The position numbers and the translations under genes are program-made. A stretch of 64,000 bases of DNA from JAEMQF01 sp963850525 (GTDB lineage: Bacteria; Pseudomonadota; Gammaproteobacteria; Burkholderiales; Burkholderiaceae_C), in assembly GCA_963850525.1 (NCBI GenBank), contig CAWKLQ010000008.1, positions 558,001-622,000 of the forward strand. Direction: 5' to 3'. Positions 8,595 through 17,131 of this stretch are shown piece after piece. The number at the start of each line of letters is the position of its first letter. The first letter of the stretch is position 1. The notes under the pieces were generated by a model. The model worked only from the letters and a program-made list of their open reading frames with translations. It was not told where the DNA came from and did not search any database.

Positions 8595-9398
8595 TCAGCG
8601 ATTCAGCCAGCGCCGCGACATATAGCTCAACGCGTCGACAAGCGCCACGAGCGCAATCATGCCGATCAGCACCGTCGACGTTTCGCGCATCTGGAACAGC
8701 CCGAGGTGGTAGCTCAGCATCTGCCCCAGGCCACCGGCGCCGACGACACCGAGCACCGCCGCGGCGCGAATGTTGTTCTCCCAGCGGTACAGCGTGTAGC
8801 TGATGACTTGCGGCCAGATCTGCGGCAGCGTTGCGTAAAGAAAAATCCGCAGCTCCGAGACGCCGCGCACGCGCAGCGCAAACGCCGGCCCGGGCGTCGC
8901 GTTTTCGATGCTCTCGGCGAACAACCTCCCCAACACTCCGGAAGTGTGCAGCGCCAAGGCCAGCGTGCCCGGAAACGGCCCCAGGCCTGCGCAAATCAGC
9001 AGCAGCGACGCCCATACCAGCTCCGGAACGCTGCGCAAGGCGTTCAGCAGCAACCTCGCGAACGGCTTGGCCCAGGCCCGGTCGTCGGCGTGCACCTTGG
9101 CTGCTGGCAACGCCATCGCCAGTCCCAGCAGCGCCGCGAGCAGCGTCCCGAGGGCAGACATGGCCAGCGTCTCGAGCAAGGCCTGCCAGGCCTTGGCAAG
9201 AAACGGCGCCGAGGTCTCGGGCGGGAAGAACCCCGCCAGGAACTTGCCCATCGTCGCCAGCGCACCGGGCGCGAGGAAGTCGGCCCACTTGAGGTTGAGT
9301 GAGGCAAAACTCGCGACGATGAGCGCGAACACGCCCAGCGTCACCCAACACGCCTTGCACCGAGCCCGAAGCAAAGCCCGACTCGCCAGCGCGTTCAC
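8595..9398 (-). CDS. ABC transporter permease (PhnE family), second subunit
   Basis: 267 residues. The GTG start at 9398 overlaps the stop of the upstream permease (GTGA) and has GGAGTTG just before it. About six hydrophobic segments and the permease coupling loop are visible (near GVSELRIFLYATLPQIWPQ and VVGAGGLGQ). It pairs with the permease at 9395-10252 as the membrane heterodimer of the importer. It is the last gene of the four-gene unit. A longer frame reaching 9812 lies over the other permease and is not real. Confidence 0.88.
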   Translation of the reverse strand: MNALASRALLRARCKACWVTLGVFALIVASFASLNLKWADFLAPGALATMGKFLAGFFPPETSAPFLAKAWQALLETLAMSALGTLLAALLGLAMALPAAKVHADDRAWAKPFARLLLNALRSVPELVWASLLLICAGLGPFPGTLALALHTSGVLGRLFAESIENATPGPAFALRVRGVSELRIFLYATLPQIWPQVISYTLYRWENNIRAAAVLGVVGAGGLGQMLSYHLGLFQMRETSTVLIGMIALVALVDALSYMSRRWLNR

Positions 9399-10252
9399 CC
9401 CAACTCCTTGCGCAACCAGGCGCTGAAACGGTCCGCGATGCCCACGAGCAAGATGAACACGAGCAGGATCGCGCTGACCTCGGCGCCGGCAAACATCTTC
9501 GACGCGTTGTCGAGCTCCTGCCCGAGCCCTCCCGCGCCGACAAACCCGAGCACCACCGACGAGCGAATCGCGCACTCCCAGCGGTACACCGTGTAGCTCG
9601 TCAATTCGGTCGAACATTGCGGCAGCGTGCCGTAGAAAAACGCCTGGAGCCGGCCGGCGCCGTTGCGCAGCAGCGCCTGGCTGGCCGAGGCGTCGCCGCT
9701 GTCCATGATCTCGGCGTAAACCTTGCCGAGCATGCCGCCGTAGGCGATGGCGATCGCGATCACCCCCGACGTCGGCCCCAGGCCGACAACGCGCACGAAG
9801 ATCAGCGCCCACACGAGTTCAGGAATGCTGCGCAGCACGATCGCCGACCAGCGCGCCGTCTGGCGAATCACGTAGGGCAACGCCGCCATGCGCCCGGTCA
9901 GCGCGCTGATCGACAGGCGAGCGCTGGACAGCAGCGCGAGCGGCACGGCCAGGCCGAACGCGAGCACCAGGCCTGCCGTGGCGATGGCCACGGTGCGCCA
10001 GGTTTCGCGCAGGAGCAGGCCCAGAAACTCGGCGTCGTGGCGCGGCGGCACGAAGTCGGCGAGGAACTTGCCGGTGAACTTCAGACTGCGCGCGTCAAAC
10101 AGATCCCAGGGGCGAAATTCGGTCCAGACGAGCATCGGCCAGAGCAGCACCACCACCATCAGCACCAATCCCAGCCGCTTGGGCGCCGCCGGGTCAGGGA
10201 TGTGGCGACTCGGCATGGGCCGGCGCAGCGCCACCTGGGGAGTTGCACTCAT
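9395..10252 (-). CDS. ABC transporter permease (PhnE family), first subunit
   Basis: 285 residues with an N-terminal helix (about 27-45) and further membrane segments. The EAA-like coupling region is around GRLQAFFYGTLPQCSTELTSY, followed by GFVGAGGLGQEL. It is a paralogue of the downstream permease; two different PhnE-like subunits are usual in this transporter branch. It lies 15 bases behind the ATPase gene and is predicted to sit in the inner membrane. Confidence 0.88.
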   Translation of the reverse strand: MSATPQVALRRPMPSRHIPDPAAPKRLGLVLMVVVLLWPMLVWTEFRPWDLFDARSLKFTGKFLADFVPPRHDAEFLGLLLRETWRTVAIATAGLVLAFGLAVPLALLSSARLSISALTGRMAALPYVIRQTARWSAIVLRSIPELVWALIFVRVVGLGPTSGVIAIAIAYGGMLGKVYAEIMDSGDASASQALLRNGAGRLQAFFYGTLPQCSTELTSYTVYRWECAIRSSVVLGFVGAGGLGQELDNASKMFAGAEVSAILLVFILLVGIADRFSAWLRKELG

Positions 10253-10267
10253 CGCGTCTGAACCTGG

Positions 10268-11113
10268 TCAGCGGCACGTCATCGGCCGCTCGATGTCGAA
10301 CTCGCCCGGCAAGGTGTACGCATAAGGCGCAGCGCCTTCGAATTGCGACGTGAGCTCGTCTTCGTGGTCGGCGTACAGCTCACGCAGCATCGTGTCGCTG
10401 ACGCGCGCCACCGGCAGGTCGAACATGACCCGCCCGTCGCGCAGCGCGACGATGCGCTCGAAACTCGCCCGCGCCACTTCCACCTGGTGCAGCGTCGTGA
10501 TCAGCGTTGCGCCGCTGTCGCGCGCCGCGCCCACGAGCGCGGCGATCGCCTGCTGGGCGCGCGTCGGGTCGAGTGCGGAGAGCGGCTCGTCGATCAGCAG
10601 CAACTCGGCGCCCGAGACCAGCACGCGCGCCAGCCCGACGCGTTGGCGCTCGCCGCCGGAGAGTCTGTCGACGCGATCGAAAAGTTTTTCCGCCATGTCA
10701 AAACGCGCCAGCGCGGTTTGCGCGGCGCCACTTTCCACCGGGTAGAACAACGAACGCAAACTCGTCCAGAAGCCGCGGTGCGCGAGCCGTCCGGCGAGCA
10801 CCGACGTCACGACGCGCTGGCGCGGCGGCAAGGGCGGCACCTGAGGCGCGAGGAACAGGCGCGCGCGCAAGGCGTGCAGGCGGCGTCGCGGCAGCGACCA
10901 GGGCGCCTTGCCGAACAGACCCACCTGGCCCTGCACCGGGCGCAATGCGCACGCCACGGCTTGCAGCAACGTCGTCTTGCCGGCACCGGAAGGACCGATG
11001 ATCGCGACCAGTTCGCCACGGCTCACCCGCAGGTCCACGGCGTCGATGGCGAGCGCCCCGGCGCGCGCCGCCGGGTGGCGAGCGCTGACGCTCTCGAGTT
11101 GAACGATGGGCAA
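10268..11113 (-). CDS. ABC transporter ATP-binding protein (PhnC family)
   Basis: 281 residues with Walker A GPSGAGKTT (about 40-48), signature LSGGERQRVGLAR, Walker B LLLIDEPLSALDP and switch His in TTLHQVEVA. It energises import together with the two PhnE-like permeases. It starts 15 bases after the binding protein stop. The C-terminal extension (about 245-281) ends with AYTLPGEFDIERPM and has no assigned role. Substrate specificity comes from the binding protein. Confidence 0.9.
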   Translation of the reverse strand: MPIVQLESVSARHPAARAGALAIDAVDLRVSRGELVAIIGPSGAGKTTLLQAVACALRPVQGQVGLFGKAPWSLPRRRLHALRARLFLAPQVPPLPPRQRVVTSVLAGRLAHRGFWTSLRSLFYPVESGAAQTALARFDMAEKLFDRVDRLSGGERQRVGLARVLVSGAELLLIDEPLSALDPTRAQQAIAALVGAARDSGATLITTLHQVEVARASFERIVALRDGRVMFDLPVARVSDTMLRELYADHEDELTSQFEGAAPYAYTLPGEFDIERPMTCR

Positions 11114-11128
11114 GCGCGGCTCCCGCGC

Positions 11129-12025
11129 TTACTGCGACAGCCCGCTCAACAGCCCGGCGTTTTCGGCAGCGCTTTTGATGCCGCTGTAGTTCTCGACCTT
11201 GGTCGGAACGAATTTCGCGGCGCGCTGCAGTTTGAGGATTTCGGCGCCTTGCGGCGTCGCGGCGTTCAGGTCGAGGAAGGCTTGCGCGATTTTCTCGCGC
11301 AAGGACGCAGGCATGTCGGCGTGCACCGTCCAGTTGTAGTCGAAGTAGGACGGCGTCGTGTAGATCACTTTGACTGCGCTCGGGTCGACCCTTTTCTCGT
11401 CGACGAACTTCTGCCACACCGAGATATTGAGCGCGCCGGCGTCGACCTTGCCGCTTGCCACCGCAGCGATCGTCGCGTCGTGCGCGCCGGAAAAGCTGAT
11501 GCGCTTCAGGTCTTTGTCGGGGTTGATCCCGGCCGCCAGCAAATAGCTGCGCGGCATGAGGTGGCCCGAGGTGCTCGACTGCGAGCCGAAGCTCAACGTT
11601 TTGCCCTTCAGGTCTTCGAGTCGGTTGATGCCACTGTCTTTGGAGGCAATGAACACCGACTTGAAGACGGTGTCTTCTTCGCGCTGCACCAGGGGAATCG
11701 TCTTGCCACCCGAACGCACCGAACTTTGCACGAAGGTGAAGCCGCCGAACCAGGCGAGGTCGATCTTGCGGTTCACCAGGGTCTCGACAGCGGCCGCGTA
11801 GTCGGTCACCGGAGTCCACTCCACTTTCATTCCCAGCCTGCTCTCGAGGTACTTGCCCAGGGGTTCGAACTTTCGTGCCAGTTCGGTGGGCGATTCGTCA
11901 GGAATGGCGCTGACGCGCAAGACCTGCTGCTGCGCCTGCGCGCTCAGTCCTATCGGCAACAGCGCGGCGATCAGTGCGCTCGTCAGCAGCGCTCTGAGGG
12001 TGCGTGAGGGTGACAAGTCGATCAT
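11129..12025 (-). CDS. PhnD-like periplasmic binding protein, putative selenate type
   Basis: 298 residues with a signal peptide ending near SAQAQQ. The mature part follows the PhnD fold: LRVSAIPDESPTELARKF, PVTDYAAAVETLVN, DLAWFGGFTFVQ and the ligand-contact SSTSGHL. This exact motif set matches, from memory, the family annotated as putative selenate ABC transporter binding protein rather than classical phosphonate PhnD. No C-P lyase or selenium genes are nearby, so the ligand (selenate, phosphonate, phosphite or another oxyanion) is open. It heads the operon of ATPase and two permeases. Confidence 0.8.
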   Translation of the reverse strand: MIDLSPSRTLRALLTSALIAALLPIGLSAQAQQQVLRVSAIPDESPTELARKFEPLGKYLESRLGMKVEWTPVTDYAAAVETLVNRKIDLAWFGGFTFVQSSVRSGGKTIPLVQREEDTVFKSVFIASKDSGINRLEDLKGKTLSFGSQSSTSGHLMPRSYLLAAGINPDKDLKRISFSGAHDATIAAVASGKVDAGALNISVWQKFVDEKRVDPSAVKVIYTTPSYFDYNWTVHADMPASLREKIAQAFLDLNAATPQGAEILKLQRAAKFVPTKVENYSGIKSAAENAGLLSGLSQ

Positions 12026-12073
12026 GGGAGTTCCTCTTGCGGTATTTGCCTGGGGAAGGCAAGGTGGAGGGGC

Positions 12074-12117
12074 TTGTCACGCCCGCAGCTTGCAGCCGTG
12101 ACAAGATGCGCATCTTA
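12074..12117. promoter_or_regulatory. Two overlapping dyads upstream of the ABC importer
   Basis: CTTGTCACG (12074-12082) and CGTGACAAG (12098-12106) form a perfect 9-bp inverted repeat with 15 bases between. The right arm runs into AAGATGCGCATCTT (12104-12117), a perfect 14-base palindrome. They lie in the 163-base gap between the importer operon and egtD. Operator use is inferred from position only; a hairpin in the importer leader is the alternative. Confidence 0.5.
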
Positions 12118-12188
12118 GACAACTGGCCCGAGGCTGCTCCGCAAGGCGATCATGACCCTGCGCGACGGTGGGCCGACAAAGGATTTCC

Positions 12189-13181
12189 TTGAACGACCAC
12201 GTCCGACAGCCCGGCGCGGCCCGCGCCCCGCGCTTCATCCAGACCTACCGCGAAGACCAAGGCGCAACGCGCGAAGAATTGCAGCGCGGACTGGCGGCAG
12301 CGCAGCCCTTCATCGCGCCCAAGTTCCTGTACGACGCGCTCGGCTCGCGCCTGTTCGAGGCGATCACGGAACTGCCCGAGTACTACCCCACGCGCACCGA
12401 AGCGGCGATCTTCGGCTCGCACGGCGCGGCGATTGCGGCGCAGATCGACACGGCGATCGGCGGCGTCGGCAGCCTCATCGACCTGGGCGCTGCGGGTTGC
12501 GCCAAAGCGCTGCGCCTGATTCCGCTGCTGCGCCCTGCGAGCTACGTGGCCGTCGACATCTCGGTCGACTTTTTGCGCGCCGGCCTGGCGCAAGTGCAGC
12601 GCGAGCACCCGCAGCTGCCCATCACCGGTGTCGGCCTGGACTTTTCTGCCGAACTCCATTTGCCCGCGGAGTTCCTGGAGGACCGTCCGGTGTTCTTCTA
12701 CGCCGGTTCGAGCATCGGCAACTTCACGCCGGCGCAGGCCGAGCAATTCCTCGCCGGCGTGCACCGGCAGGCGCGCGGCGGCGGCCTGCTCATCGGCGTG
12801 GACCTCGTGAAGGCGAACGAGCTGCTCGTTCCCGCTTATGACGACGCGTTGGGCGTCACCGCGGCGTTCAACCTGAACATGCTGCTGCACTTGAACCGCC
12901 TGATCGGTGCCGACTTCGCAGTGCGCGACTGGCGCCACGTGGCGCTGTTCGATGCCGAGCACTCTCGCATCGAGATGCACCTCGAGGCACGGCGCGCGCT
13001 CAGCGTGCGCTGGGGCGGCGGCGAACGCCACTTCGCCGCGGGGCAGCGGCTGCACACCGAAAATTCCTACAAGTACCGCGTTGAAGGATTCGACGCGCTG
13101 CTGCGCCGCGCCGGCTTCACGGCAACGCAGCACTGGACCGACCCGAACCGATGGTTCGCGGTGTTCTGGGCGGGCGGCTGA
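12189..13181 (+). CDS. egtD: L-histidine N-alpha-methyltransferase (EgtD-like)
   Basis: Predicted to make hercynine, the first step of ergothioneine synthesis. TTG 12189 is taken as the start because AAAGGA lies 5-10 bases upstream; a GTG at 12168 has no ribosome site. About 330 residues with FLYDALGSRLFEAIT, EYYPTRTE, FFYAGSSIGNF and AFNLNMLLHLNR as in EgtD. SAM motif I reads DLGAAGCAKA, where EgtD usually has a GSG or GAGN-like turn. The partner egtB is not in the window. Confidence 0.85.
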   Translation: MNDHVRQPGAARAPRFIQTYREDQGATREELQRGLAAAQPFIAPKFLYDALGSRLFEAITELPEYYPTRTEAAIFGSHGAAIAAQIDTAIGGVGSLIDLGAAGCAKALRLIPLLRPASYVAVDISVDFLRAGLAQVQREHPQLPITGVGLDFSAELHLPAEFLEDRPVFFYAGSSIGNFTPAQAEQFLAGVHRQARGGGLLIGVDLVKANELLVPAYDDALGVTAAFNLNMLLHLNRLIGADFAVRDWRHVALFDAEHSRIEMHLEARRALSVRWGGGERHFAAGQRLHTENSYKYRVEGFDALLRRAGFTATQHWTDPNRWFAVFWAGG

Positions 13182-13302
13182 TTCCCGGGCACGCGCTCGA
13201 GCTCGGAGCCGGGGGCGCACCGGCGAGGGCCCCACCCGCAACAACGTTTGGATACGGCTGCGTGGCGTGATCCCGCCCAGACTTGCATAGACTCGGCATC
13301 CC

Positions 13303-14556
13303 ATGAATTCGCCCGCGACGACGCCTCTGTTCACGCTGGAAGGGCTGCGCGCTGCGGACCCGCTGCTCGCGCTGGCGCTGCTGATCCTCGTCGCCGTCGT
13401 CTTCGCCGAAGTCCTGTATCGCACCTGGCGCCTGCCGCGCGCCTGCGGCCAGATGCTGATGGGCGCACTCGCCGGGCCTCTCGGCCTGTCGCTGCTCGAG
13501 CGCAGCGAACTCGACGTGTGGAAACCACTCGTCGACCTGGCGATCGGCGCGGTTTTGTTCGAGCTCGGCAGCCGGATCCGCCCGCGTTGGCTGCTTGACA
13601 ACCGTGCGCTGGCGCTGAGTTGCGTCGTGCAGGCGCTGGGCTGCACGCTGTTCGCGGCGTTCGCTCTGCTCGCCTTGGGTGCACCGCCGCTTTCAGCGGC
13701 AGTGGCCGGTGCCGTGGCGGCGTCGACGTCGCCGGTGATCACGCTCGCCGTGGTTCACGAAACCGGCGCGCGTGGCCAAGTCACCGAGCGCCTGCTCATC
13801 ATGACGGTGATCAACTCGGTGCTTGCCGTGCTCGTGCTCAAGGCCTTGCGGATCGGCCTGGCGTTCGACGCGCCGGCGGCCGACGCCGGCGTGTTTGCCG
13901 CGTTGGGGCGCGCGCTCGTGACCGTCGGCGGCTCGCTGTTGCTGGGCGCCGCGGTCGGTCTGCTGCTGGAGCGCCTGAGCCCCTGGATGCGCGGCACGCC
14001 GGCGATGCCGGTCGTGCAGATCGCACTCGTCATCCTCGCCAGCCTGCTCGCCGCGCACTGGACGTTGTCGCCGCTGCTCACGCTGTTGATCGTGGGAATG
14101 ACGGCGCGCGCGCGCCTGGCGCATCACCTGACGGTTGAACCGCTGCTCGGCTCGGCCGGTGCGGTGCTCAACGTGTTGCTCTTCGTCAGCCTCGGTCTGC
14201 TGTTTTCGCTCGAAGGGTTTTTCAGCGTCTGGCCGTGGGCGCTGGCGATCGTCGTGGCGCGCCTGGCAGCCAGTGCAGTGGCGCTGAGCGCCTTGGCGCG
14301 CAGCAGCGGCCTGGGTTGGCGCCAGGCACTGGGCCTCATCGTGGCGTTGCAGCCGATGAGCAGCCTGGCGGTGCTGATGGCGGCCGACAGTTACGGCTGG
14401 TCGAATCAGCTCAGCGGCATCGATGCGCGCACGCTGCAAGCCTTGCTCGTCGCGACGATGCTGATGCAACTCAGCGGGCCGCTCTGGGCGCAGCTCGGCC
14501 TGCAGCGCATCGCGGGCGAGTGCGGGCCCCGAGCGACGGCTCCGAATACGCGGTAG
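13303..14556 (+). CDS. Cation:proton antiporter (CPA2-like)
   Basis: 417 residues with about 12 hydrophobic segments. The helices include GALAGPLGLSLLER, DLAIGAVLFELGSRI and ASTSPVITLAV, positions that in CPA2 antiporters line the ion path. The usual Asp-Asp or Asn-Asp pair is not obvious; the second position reads STSP, so ion choice and even coupling are uncertain. There is no RCK/TrkA-N domain, so no NAD-gated regulation. It lies 4 bases before the YbdK-like gene, probably in one operon. Confidence 0.75.
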   Translation: MNSPATTPLFTLEGLRAADPLLALALLILVAVVFAEVLYRTWRLPRACGQMLMGALAGPLGLSLLERSELDVWKPLVDLAIGAVLFELGSRIRPRWLLDNRALALSCVVQALGCTLFAAFALLALGAPPLSAAVAGAVAASTSPVITLAVVHETGARGQVTERLLIMTVINSVLAVLVLKALRIGLAFDAPAADAGVFAALGRALVTVGGSLLLGAAVGLLLERLSPWMRGTPAMPVVQIALVILASLLAAHWTLSPLLTLLIVGMTARARLAHHLTVEPLLGSAGAVLNVLLFVSLGLLFSLEGFFSVWPWALAIVVARLAASAVALSALARSSGLGWRQALGLIVALQPMSSLAVLMAADSYGWSNQLSGIDARTLQALLVATMLMQLSGPLWAQLGLQRIAGECGPRATAPNTR

Positions 14557-14560
14557 TCCG

Positions 14561-15676
14561 ATGGCGCTGCAAGACTTCACCGTCTCCAAGCCGCTCACGC
14601 TGGGCGTCGAGCTCGAGCTGCAATTGCTCAGCACGCACGACTTCGACCTCACGCCGCAGGCCGATGACTTGCTCCGCGTGCTGCGCAGCCACACCGGTGC
14701 GTGGGACGTGAAGCCCGAGATCACGCGCAGCATGATCGAAATCGGCACGTCGATTCAAGCGCGCCACGACTCCCTGAAAAGCGAACTTCTCGACCTGCGC
14801 GACCAGCTCGCGCGCGGCGCGCGGCGCCTGAACATGGCGATTGCCGGTGGCGGCACGCACGCCTACCAGCAGTGGAGCGAGCAGCAGATCTACCCGACCG
14901 AGCGCTTTCACTACATCAGCGACTTGTACGGCTACCTCGCCAAACAATTCACCGTGTTCGGCCAGCACGTGCACGTGGGCTGCGAAGACGGCGACCGGGC
15001 GCTCTGGCTGCTGCACGCGCTGTCGCGCTACGTCCCGCATTTCATCGCCTTGTCCGCGTCGTCGCCGTTCGTGCAAGGCGTGGACACCGGTTTCGACTCG
15101 GCGCGCCTGAACTCGGTGTTCGCGTTCCCGCTGTCGGGCCGCGCGCCCTTCTGCCTCACGTGGGAGGATTTCGGCAAGTACTTCGACAAGATGACGAGCA
15201 CCGGCGTCGTCAAGTCGATGAAAGACTTCTACTGGGACATCCGCCCCAAACCCGAGTTCGGCACGATCGAGCTGCGCGTCTGCGACACGCCGCTCACGGT
15301 GGAAAAAGCCGCTGCGCTCGCGTGTTACCTGCAATGCATTTGCCGCCGCCTGCGCGAAGAGCGCCCGTTCGAGCCCGCAGAAGACGACTACCTCGTCTAC
15401 ACCTTCAACCGTTTTCAGGCGTGCCGCTTCGGCCTGGACGGCGAAATCGTCGACCCGCAAACGAAACAGCGGCGGCGCCTGCGCGACGACATCCAGGAAA
15501 CGTTGCAATCCATCGACGGCCACGCTCAGGATCTGCACGCCCAAGAAGCGTGTCAGGTGATCCGCGAAAGCCTGGTGAGCGGCAACGACGCGCAGTGGCT
15601 GCGCGCGCAGCGCACTTCGGGCGTGCCACTGGCGGCGGTGGTGCAGGCTGCTGCGGCGCGCTGGCTCGGCGCTTGA
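14561..15676 (+). CDS. YbdK family carboxylate-amine ligase (GCS2 type)
   Basis: 371 residues, the normal YbdK length. Motifs are LGVELELQLL near the N-terminus, QQIYPTERFHYI, FGQHVHVGCEDGD and DIRPKPEFGTIELRVCD, which form the glutamate-cysteine-ligase-like active site with metal-binding Glu and His. E. coli YbdK has weak gamma-glutamylcysteine ligase activity, and the physiological product is unknown. It is probably translated with the antiporter gene upstream. Confidence 0.9.
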   Translation: MALQDFTVSKPLTLGVELELQLLSTHDFDLTPQADDLLRVLRSHTGAWDVKPEITRSMIEIGTSIQARHDSLKSELLDLRDQLARGARRLNMAIAGGGTHAYQQWSEQQIYPTERFHYISDLYGYLAKQFTVFGQHVHVGCEDGDRALWLLHALSRYVPHFIALSASSPFVQGVDTGFDSARLNSVFAFPLSGRAPFCLTWEDFGKYFDKMTSTGVVKSMKDFYWDIRPKPEFGTIELRVCDTPLTVEKAAALACYLQCICRRLREERPFEPAEDDYLVYTFNRFQACRFGLDGEIVDPQTKQRRRLRDDIQETLQSIDGHAQDLHAQEACQVIRESLVSGNDAQWLRAQRTSGVPLAAVVQAAAARWLGA

Positions 15677-15715
15677 TCCAGTTTGCGTTCTATTGAATAA
15701 GAATGGCCGGCTGCC

Positions 15716-15768
15716 TTCGGCCCGTTGCGGACATTCGTTTGTGCTCGCCCGTGCCAGCGTTCGGCGCG
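15716..15768 (+). repeat. Left flank of repeat A shared with repeat B
   Basis: TTCGGCCCGTTGC at 15716-15728 recurs inverted at 16427-16439, and looser similarity continues to the boxed repeats. The duplicated unit is therefore longer than the self-complementary part. Confidence 0.6.
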
Positions 15769-16001
15769 GCGCGGCAGGCGCTACCCGCGGGGGGCTCATG
15801 CTGTGGCGGTCTGCGCTTCGCTCCGACTCCGCTGTGGTGCTCGCCTTGAAGTCGCGCCCCGAACTCGCTGCGCTCACTTCGTTCGCTACGCTCAGACAGG
15901 CGGGGCGAAGTCAGTTTTGGATGCGCGCTGCGCGCGCCGACTTCAAGGCTGCGCTCCTCGCCGCCACAGAAATCGCCCCCCGCGGGTAGCGCCCGCCGCG
16001 C
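15769..16001 (+). repeat. Self-complementary repeat element, copy A (233 bp)
   Basis: The two ends are reverse complements over about 42 bases (15769-15810 and 15961-16001). Inside, GCCTTGAAGTCG (15843-15854) pairs with CGACTTCAAGGC (15938-15949), and CGCCCCG (15855-15861) with CGGGGCG (15901-15907). Copy B has different sequences at the same arms but again perfectly complementary ones. No start-to-stop gene fits. It is not like a known insertion sequence; a MITE-like or structured-RNA element is inferred. Confidence 0.85.
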
Positions 16002-16133
16002 TGTCACCGTTCGGTTGTCTGCGACGAAAAGCCAAGACGTGCAACGCTCGATGCGTGATCCCCGGCCGGGCGAAGTGCGCTGGAACGCAGCGAGTGGAGG
16101 ACCGTGTTTCCACTGAAGGCCACCATCGTTGGC

Positions 16134-16386
16134 GCGCGGCAGGTGCTGCGCGCAGGGGCCCGCAGGGGGCGATTTCTGTGACGGCGAGGAGCGCAGCTCT
16201 GGGATCGGCGCGCGCCAGCGCGCTTCCAAAACTGACTCGCCGCGCCTGTTTGAGCGTAACGAACGAAGTGAGTGCAGCGAGTTCGCGGCGCGATCCCAGA
16301 GCGAGCACCACAGCGGAGTCGGCGCGCAGCGCCGACCGTCACAGCATGAGCCCTCTGCGGGCCCCTGCGCGCAGCACCTGCCGCGC
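16134..16386 (-). repeat. Self-complementary repeat element, copy B (253 bp, inverted to A)
   Basis: This is the reverse-oriented relative of copy A, about 130 bases away. Terminal inverted repeats include a nearly perfect GCGCGGCAGGTGCTGCGCGC run at both ends. Inner arms are GCTCTGGGATCG (16196-16207) with CGATCCCAGAGC (16291-16302), and CGCCGCG (16238-16244) with CGCGGCG (16284-16290). The loop region (CACTTCGTTCG, AGTCAGTTTTGGA) is almost identical to copy A. The stretch 16002-16133 between the copies shows nothing recognisable. Confidence 0.85.
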
Positions 16387-16501
16387 CGCACTGACAGACG
16401 CACACATAGCGAACGATCGAACGGCAGCAACGGGCCGAAAGCGAGCGTGACCAACTCGTCCGTCTTCTGCGATTGACAACCAGTCAGTAACAGCTGCTGA
16501 G

Positions 16502-17131
16502 TCAGCGTGCGGGCAACCCATCCGGCGCCGGCCCGACGAGCGCTTGCCACGGTGCCATATTGAGCGCCTGCGTTGCCGGTGTGGTGCTGAGGGTGGTCAC
16601 CGCACTCACGCCGAATTCGGGGCTGCCACGCAGCGCGCGGAAGCGCCACTGCGTCTGGTTGCGCCAGGCGCCCGCGCGTTCGATGTTGCGCTCGAAATCG
16701 CGCGTCACTCGCGCGCCGCTGGTGCCCAGGCGGTCCATCACTTCGGCCATCGCCAGGCGCAACTGCGGGCCGCTGATCCGTTGCGCCCAGACGGTGCAGC
16801 GCTGGTCGTGCGTCACCACCAGCAGCAGGCGGTCTTCGGAGCCCGGCGCCCTCAAGACGTTGCCGGCTTGGCCTTCGAGCAGCTCGTAGCCCGTGCCGCC
16901 GAGCGCATCGATTGGCTCGAAGCCCTGCGTCAGCGCCCAATCGATCGCCGCCTCCGCCTGCGCGCCAGTGCGCAGACACGCTTGCTGAAAAATGTTCGCC
17001 ACGCCTTGCGGGGTGAACAAGGATCTCGGGTCGTCGGGAAAGACCAGGCCTTGTGCGAGCACGGCACCCGCGCACATCAGCGACGCTGCCGCGCCACCAC
17101 GGCGCCAACGCCCGCGCGAACGCGGCATCAT
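16502..17131 (-). CDS. Secreted protein of unknown function
   Basis: 209 residues starting at the first of two consecutive ATGs (17131 and 17128), one of which overlaps the stop of the upstream acetyltransferase gene. A signal peptide (MMPRSRGRW... to SLMCAGAVLAQG) is followed by a mature domain with two Cys (QQACLRTGA and DQRCTVWA) that could form a disulfide. It vaguely recalls small periplasmic proteins of the NMCC_0638 type; this is a weak impression. It is the third gene behind alaS. Confidence 0.65.
   Translation of the reverse strand: MMPRSRGRWRRGGAAASLMCAGAVLAQGLVFPDDPRSLFTPQGVANIFQQACLRTGAQAEAAIDWALTQGFEPIDALGGTGYELLEGQAGNVLRAPGSEDRLLLVVTHDQRCTVWAQRISGPQLRLAMAEVMDRLGTSGARVTRDFERNIERAGAWRNQTQWRFRALRGSPEFGVSAVTTLSTTPATQALNMAPWQALVGPAPDGLPAR

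Noticed and set aside
8595..9812. N-terminal extension of the second PhnE-like permease
   Set aside because: The part before 9398 lies over the first permease in another frame; GTG 9398 with GGAG is the real start.
8595..12025. Phosphonate degradation operon
   Set aside because: Only transport genes occur; no phnG-M or phosphonatase, and the binding protein differs from classical PhnD.
15769..16386. Insertion sequence
   Set aside because: Terminal inverted repeats are present but no transposase frame or target-site duplication was found; listed as repeats instead.
15690..17108. 472-codon minus-strand frame over the repeat region
   Set aside because: It runs through both inverted repeats and the secreted-protein gene in the wrong frame. 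The similarity of its segments reflects the DNA repeats.
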